Made by a program: the position numbers and the translations under genes. The notes beneath the pieces are model-generated. The model worked only from the letters and a program-made list of their open reading frames with translations, had not been told where the DNA came from and did no database searches. Shown piece by piece: positions 60,350 to 64,000 of a DNA stretch of 64,000 bases. Each line of letters starts with the position of its first letter. The first letter of the stretch is position 1. The stretch lies in NCBI RefSeq assembly GCF_051388915.1, contig NZ_JBPKBH010000016.1, positions 124,001 to 188,000 of the forward strand, read 5' to 3'. Source of the stretch: Yinghuangia sp051388915. GTDB lineage: Bacteria > Actinomycetota > Actinomycetes > Streptomycetales > Streptomycetaceae.

Positions 60350-62131
60350 CTACTCCCCCGCGTCCTCCGCAAGCTCCAGCCACCGCGACTCCAGCTCGTC
60401 GCGTTCCGTGGCAATCGCGCGGAGTTCGCCGTCCAGTTCGGCGATCTTCTCGAAGTCGGTGGCATGTTCGGCCATCGCGGCGTGCAGCTTCTCCTCGCGT
60501 TCGCCGAGTTTGGCCAACTGGCGTTCGACCTTCTGGAGTTCCTTCTTCGCGGCGCGCGTGTCGCCCGTGCGCCGGCGGACCGGCACGGACGGCACCGCCG
60601 CCTCCACCACCGCCCGGCGCCGGGCCAGGTACTCGTCGACGCCGCCCGGCAGCATGCGCAGCGTCCGGTCGCCGAGGAGAGCCCACACCGTGTCGGTCGT
60701 ACGTTCGACGAAGTACCGGTCGTGGCTCACCACCACCAGCGAACCGGGCCAACCGTCCAGCAGGTCTTCGAGTTGGGTGAGCGTCTCGATGTCGAGGTCG
60801 TTGGTCGGCTCGTCCATGAACAGCACGTTGGGCTCGTCCATCAGCAGCCGCAGCAACTGCAACCGGCGCCGCTCCCCGCCCGACAGATCGCCCACGGGCG
60901 TCCACTGCTTCTCGCCCGTGAAGCCGAACTGCTCGCACAACTGTCCCGCCGTCAGCTCGCGGCCCTTGCCGAGGTCGACACGCTCGCGCACCCGCTGCAC
61001 GGCCTCCAACACCCGCCACGCCGGGTCGAGTTCGGCGACCTCCTGGGACAGGTACGCCAGCCGCACCGTCTTCCCCACGACCACCCGCCCGGCCGCCGGC
61101 TCCTTCTCCTCGTACGCGGCGTCCGCCATCGCCCGCATGAGCGACGTCTTGCCCGCCCCGTTCACCCCGACCAGGCCGATCCGGTCCCCGGGACCGAGGT
61201 TCCACGTCAGGTGCTCGACCAGCGTCTTGGGACCGGCCTGCACGGTGACGTCCTTGAGTTCGAACACCGTCTTGCCGAGTCGGGCGTTCGCGAACCGCAT
61301 CAGCTCGGAGCGGTCGCGCGGCGGCGGTTCGTCGGCGATCAGCTCGTTGGCCGCCTCGATGCGGAACTTCGGCTTGCTGGTCCGCGCCGGGGCGCCGCGC
61401 CGCAGCCAGGCCAGCTCCTTGCGGATCAGGTTCTGCCGCTTGACCTCCTCGGTCGCGGCGATCCGCTCGCGCTCGGCGCGGGCCAGGACGTACGCCGAGT
61501 AGCCGCCCTCGTAGTCGTGCACCCGCCCCGCCTGCACGTCCCAGGTGCGCGTGCAGACCTCGTCGAGGAACCAGCGGTCGTGCGTCACGACCACGAGCGC
61601 CGAGCGGCGTGCCTTGAGGTGCCCGGCGAGCCACGAGATGCCCTCGATGTCGAGGTGGTTGGTCGGCTCGTCCAGGATGATCAGGTCGTGCTCGCCGATC
61701 AGCAGCTTGGCCAGTGCGATGCGGCGGCGCTCGCCGCCGGACAGCGGCCCGATCACGGTGTCCATGCCCTGCGGGAAGCCCGGCATGTCCAGGCCGCCGA
61801 ACAGGCCCGCGAGCACGTCGCGGATGCGTGCGTCGCCCGCCCAGTCGTGGTCGGGCCGGTCGCCGACGATCTCGTGCCGCACGGTCGCGGCCGGGTCCAG
61901 GTCGTCCTGCTGGCTCAGGAACCCGAGGCTCAGCCCGGTCATGTGGGTGACGCGTCCGGAGTCGACCGGCTCCTGCTGCGCCATCGCCTTGATCAGCGTC
62001 GTCTTGCCGTCGCCGTTGCGGCCGACGACGCCGATGCGGTCGCCCTCGCCGACGCCGAGGGAGACGCCGTCGAGCAGCGTGCGCATGACGTATGCCTTGC
62101 TCACGGACTCAAGGTTGACCAGGTTCGCCAC
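60350..62131 (-). CDS. ABC-F family ATP-binding protein (Uup-like)
   Basis: 593 residues. Two nucleotide-binding domains, each with Walker A (GRNGDGKTTL; GVNGAGKTSL), signature (LSGGERRRIALAKLL; LSGGERRRLQLLRLL) and Walker B (LIILDEPTNHLDIEG; VLFMDEPTNDLDIET), with no membrane domain. The C-terminal coiled-coil region (KKELQKVERQLAKLGEREEK) matches Uup-type proteins, which act on ribosomes or DNA rather than in transport. GTG 62131 is chosen because it precedes ANLVNLESVSKAY. Confidence 0.93.
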   Translation of the reverse strand: MANLVNLESVSKAYVMRTLLDGVSLGVGEGDRIGVVGRNGDGKTTLIKAMAQQEPVDSGRVTHMTGLSLGFLSQQDDLDPAATVRHEIVGDRPDHDWAGDARIRDVLAGLFGGLDMPGFPQGMDTVIGPLSGGERRRIALAKLLIGEHDLIILDEPTNHLDIEGISWLAGHLKARRSALVVVTHDRWFLDEVCTRTWDVQAGRVHDYEGGYSAYVLARAERERIAATEEVKRQNLIRKELAWLRRGAPARTSKPKFRIEAANELIADEPPPRDRSELMRFANARLGKTVFELKDVTVQAGPKTLVEHLTWNLGPGDRIGLVGVNGAGKTSLMRAMADAAYEEKEPAAGRVVVGKTVRLAYLSQEVAELDPAWRVLEAVQRVRERVDLGKGRELTAGQLCEQFGFTGEKQWTPVGDLSGGERRRLQLLRLLMDEPNVLFMDEPTNDLDIETLTQLEDLLDGWPGSLVVVSHDRYFVERTTDTVWALLGDRTLRMLPGGVDEYLARRRAVVEAAVPSVPVRRRTGDTRAAKKELQKVERQLAKLGEREEKLHAAMAEHATDFEKIAELDGELRAIATERDELESRWLELAEDAGE

Positions 62132-62319
62132 AGCACGACCTTCTCGGGGGACGGGAAACACCCGATTCTACGGCTCGGGTGAGGGGGCTCGGCGGGTGCG
62201 CCCGACCGGTGCGATACGACCGGCAAGAGGCGCATTACAGCAAGAGGTACAAGCGGGAGACATACGTCACGGCACAGCAGGTCCGCGCGAGACAGAAAGC
62301 GACGCCGGCCTCAGGCCCC

Positions 62320-63261
62320 TCAGACCGCCCCCGGCGCACTCTCCGCATTGCGCATGCGCGGCAGCACCCGCGCCCCGCCCACCGGCCCATAGGCGATTTT
62401 GGTGGTGCGGCACGTGCCCGAAGCCTCCAGCGCCCGCGCGACCGCGTACGCCCCCGCCTCGTCGGCCGCCAGGAACGCGCACGTCGGCCCGGAACCCGAC
62501 ACCAGCGCCCCCAGCGCCCCGGCCGCGGTGCCCGCCGCCAGCGTCCCGCGCAGCGCCGGGCGCAGCGACAGCGCGGCGTCCTGGAGGTCGTTCGCCATGC
62601 CCGCCCCCAGCGCGGCCGCGTCGCCCGCGCGCAGGGCCGCGATCAGCTCCTCGCGCGGTGCCGGGTCCGGTACGTGGGCCCCCGCGACCTCGCGCAGCCG
62701 GTCGCACTCGGCGTAGACGGCCGGGGTCGACAGTCCGCCGTCGGCGAGTGCGAAGACCCAGTGGAAGCGGCCGACCGAGGCCACCGCGGCGAGGCGTTCG
62801 CCCCGCCCGGTGCCGATGGCGGTGCCGCCGAGGTCGCTGAACGGCACGTCGCTGCCGAGTTCCGCGCCGAGGCGGCGCAGCATCTCGCGGGGTGTGTTGC
62901 CGCGCCACAGGGTGTCGCAGGCCAGCAGGGTGGCCGCGGCGTCGGCGCTGCCTCCGGCCATGCCGCCCGCGACCGGGATGCCCTTGCGGATGTGCACGTG
63001 CAGGTCGGGCGAGGTGCCGAGGCGGTCGGCGAGGAGTTCGACGGCGCGGGCGGCGAGGTTGGTGCGGTCGAGCGGGACTTCGCCGGTGCCTTCGCCCTCG
63101 GCGGTCACCGTGAGGGTGTCGGCGCGGGTGACGGTCACCTCGTCGAAGAGGGACACGGCGTGGAACACCGACACCAGTTCGTGGTACCCGTCCGGCCGGA
63201 CCGCCCCCACGGCGAGCTGGAGGTTGACTTTGGCGGGAACCTGGACGGTCACGGAAGCCAC
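62320..63261 (-). CDS. ispE: 4-diphosphocytidyl-2-C-methyl-D-erythritol kinase
   Basis: 313 residues. The GHMP kinase of the MEP isoprenoid pathway. The substrate-binding start is VQVPAKVNLQLAVGAVRPDG, the ATP-binding glycine-rich loop is PVAGGMAGGSADAAATLL, and the third motif is LGALVSGSGPTCAFLA. It lies 64 bases after rsmA on the same strand, the usual actinomycete order. GTG 63261. Confidence 0.95.
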   Translation of the reverse strand: MASVTVQVPAKVNLQLAVGAVRPDGYHELVSVFHAVSLFDEVTVTRADTLTVTAEGEGTGEVPLDRTNLAARAVELLADRLGTSPDLHVHIRKGIPVAGGMAGGSADAAATLLACDTLWRGNTPREMLRRLGAELGSDVPFSDLGGTAIGTGRGERLAAVASVGRFHWVFALADGGLSTPAVYAECDRLREVAGAHVPDPAPREELIAALRAGDAAALGAGMANDLQDAALSLRPALRGTLAAGTAAGALGALVSGSGPTCAFLAADEAGAYAVARALEASGTCRTTKIAYGPVGGARVLPRMRNAESAPGAV

Positions 63262-63325
63262 GAGTGCGGGTGCCCCTCGTTCTCGGATGCTGGTCGCGTC
63301 GATCGTACGGCCCGTGAGGACCTGG

Positions 63326-64000
63326 TTACGCGGGGGGTGGCGCGCCGGGAGCGGCCTGCGGGCGTGCCTCCGCGATGCGCGTGAACTGCCCGATGTCGAG
63401 CGCCTCGCCGCGTGCCTTGGGGTCGACCCCGGCGGCCACCAGCGCCTCTTCGGCGGCGGCCGGGGAGCCCGCCCAGCCCGCGAGTGCCGCGCGCAGCGTC
63501 TTGCGGCGCTGCGCGAACGCGGCGTCCACGACGGCGAATACCTCCTCGCGGGTGGCGGTGGTGGCGGGCGGTTCGCGGCGGACCAGCGAGACGAGTCCGG
63601 AGTCGACGTTGGGGGCGGGCCAGAAGACGTTGCGGCCGATCGCGCCGGCGCGCTTGACGTCGGCGTACCAGGCGGCCTTGACCGACGGGACGCCGTACAC
63701 CTTGCCGCCGGGCCGGGCCGCGAGGCGGTCGGCGACCTCGGACTGCACCATCACCAGCGTGCGTTCGATGCTCGGGAAGGTCTGGAGCATGTGCAGCAGC
63801 ACCGGGACCGAGACGTTGTAGGGCAGGTTCGCCACCAACGCGGTCGGCGGCGGGCCGGGCAGTTCGGCGACGGTCATCGCGTCGGCGTGCACGAGCGCGA
63901 ACCGGTCGGCTCGTTCGGGCATGCGGGCCTCGACCGTGGTCGGCAGGTGCCGGGCGAGGACGGGGTCGATCTCGACCGCGACGACGCGGTCCGCGGCTTC
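63326..64000 (-). CDS. rsmA: 16S rRNA (adenine1518-N6/adenine1519-N6)-dimethyltransferase, N-terminus cut by window edge
   Basis: 225 residues visible, open to the right edge. The SAM-domain part begins RVVAVEIDPVLARHL. The dimethyltransferase catalytic motif is VANLPYNVSVPVLLHML, and KVYGVPSVKAAWYADVKR with FWPAPNVDSGLVSLVRRE follow. The C-terminal helical domain (FAQRRKTLRAALAG) is complete. It dimethylates A1518/A1519 of 16S rRNA and sets kasugamycin sensitivity. It is upstream of ispE on the same strand. About 60 N-terminal residues are missing. Confidence 0.93.
   Translation of the reverse strand, partial: EAADRVVAVEIDPVLARHLPTTVEARMPERADRFALVHADAMTVAELPGPPPTALVANLPYNVSVPVLLHMLQTFPSIERTLVMVQSEVADRLAARPGGKVYGVPSVKAAWYADVKRAGAIGRNVFWPAPNVDSGLVSLVRREPPATTATREEVFAVVDAAFAQRRKTLRAALAGWAGSPAAAEEALVAAGVDPKARGEALDIGQFTRIAEARPQAAPGAPPPA

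Overview
The window is very GC-rich with strong third-position GC bias. Several markers point to a Streptomyces-like actinomycete: a tRNA-Leu with anticodon TAA (bldA type), a short chaplin, mycothiol S-conjugate amidase, an XRE/DUF5753 plus DUF397 pair, a Rex-type operator upstream of a type II NADH dehydrogenase gene, and several blocks that match the conserved Streptomyces core (ndh, ppx, DUF501, ftsB-like and eno; cystathionine beta-synthase, SGNH hydrolase and thiolase; ABC-F, ispE and rsmA). The genus cannot be fixed from the sequence alone. Most genes lie on the minus strand. Three N runs interrupt the assembly.

Regions. 1-6.3 kb: a truncated GT87 mannosyltransferase with a double palindrome upstream, a DUF255 thioredoxin-domain protein, a small membrane protein, mca, DUF4307 and greA. 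6.4-7.9 kb: a SigE-like sigma factor with a Glu-Pro repeat tail, overlapping a membrane partner. 7.9-10.6 kb: a compact graspetide (omega-ester/amide RiPP) cluster made of a TgmA-like precursor, an ATP-grasp ligase and a PIMT-like O-methyltransferase, joined by ATGA overlaps and preceded by a small CxCPxC protein. An XRE/DUF397 pair diverges from it. 11.7-15.3 kb: a DrrAB-like exporter and threonine dehydratase. 15.3-18.2 kb: a three-gene two-component system read towards ilvA. 18.7-21.5 kb: a MarR regulator, a degenerate sigma-like protein and a membrane protein. 21.6-28.8 kb: metB, two paralogous lipoproteins, msrA, an SMI1/KNR4 protein, small membrane proteins, a cupin and Asp23. 29-38.6 kb: an SDR, a chaplin, an ACT-GNAT protein, cystathionine beta-synthase, an SGNH hydrolase, a thiolase and small conserved proteins. 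38.8-47.5 kb: a Bax-inhibitor-1 protein, bldA, a cyclopropane-fatty-acid synthase-like protein, ndh, ppx, DUF501, an FtsB-like protein and enolase. 47.5-52.6 kb: a YtcJ-like amidohydrolase and an APC permease diverging from a TetR regulator across a palindromic operator, then a PPOX protein. 53.2-60 kb: a surface-glycan island (GT2, AlkB, GT4, FkbM, a class I methyltransferase and a CapD-like epimerase). 60.3-64 kb: ABC-F, ispE and truncated rsmA.

The most distinctive system is the graspetide cluster with its aspartimide-type methyltransferase. The most informative regulatory sites are the Rex operator upstream of ndh, the 25-bp palindrome over the apparent bldA promoter, the TetR/APC palindrome and the double palindrome upstream of the GT87 gene. 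The N run at 37.9 kb looks like an artefact: its flanks share 12 bases, and joining them restores one reading frame.
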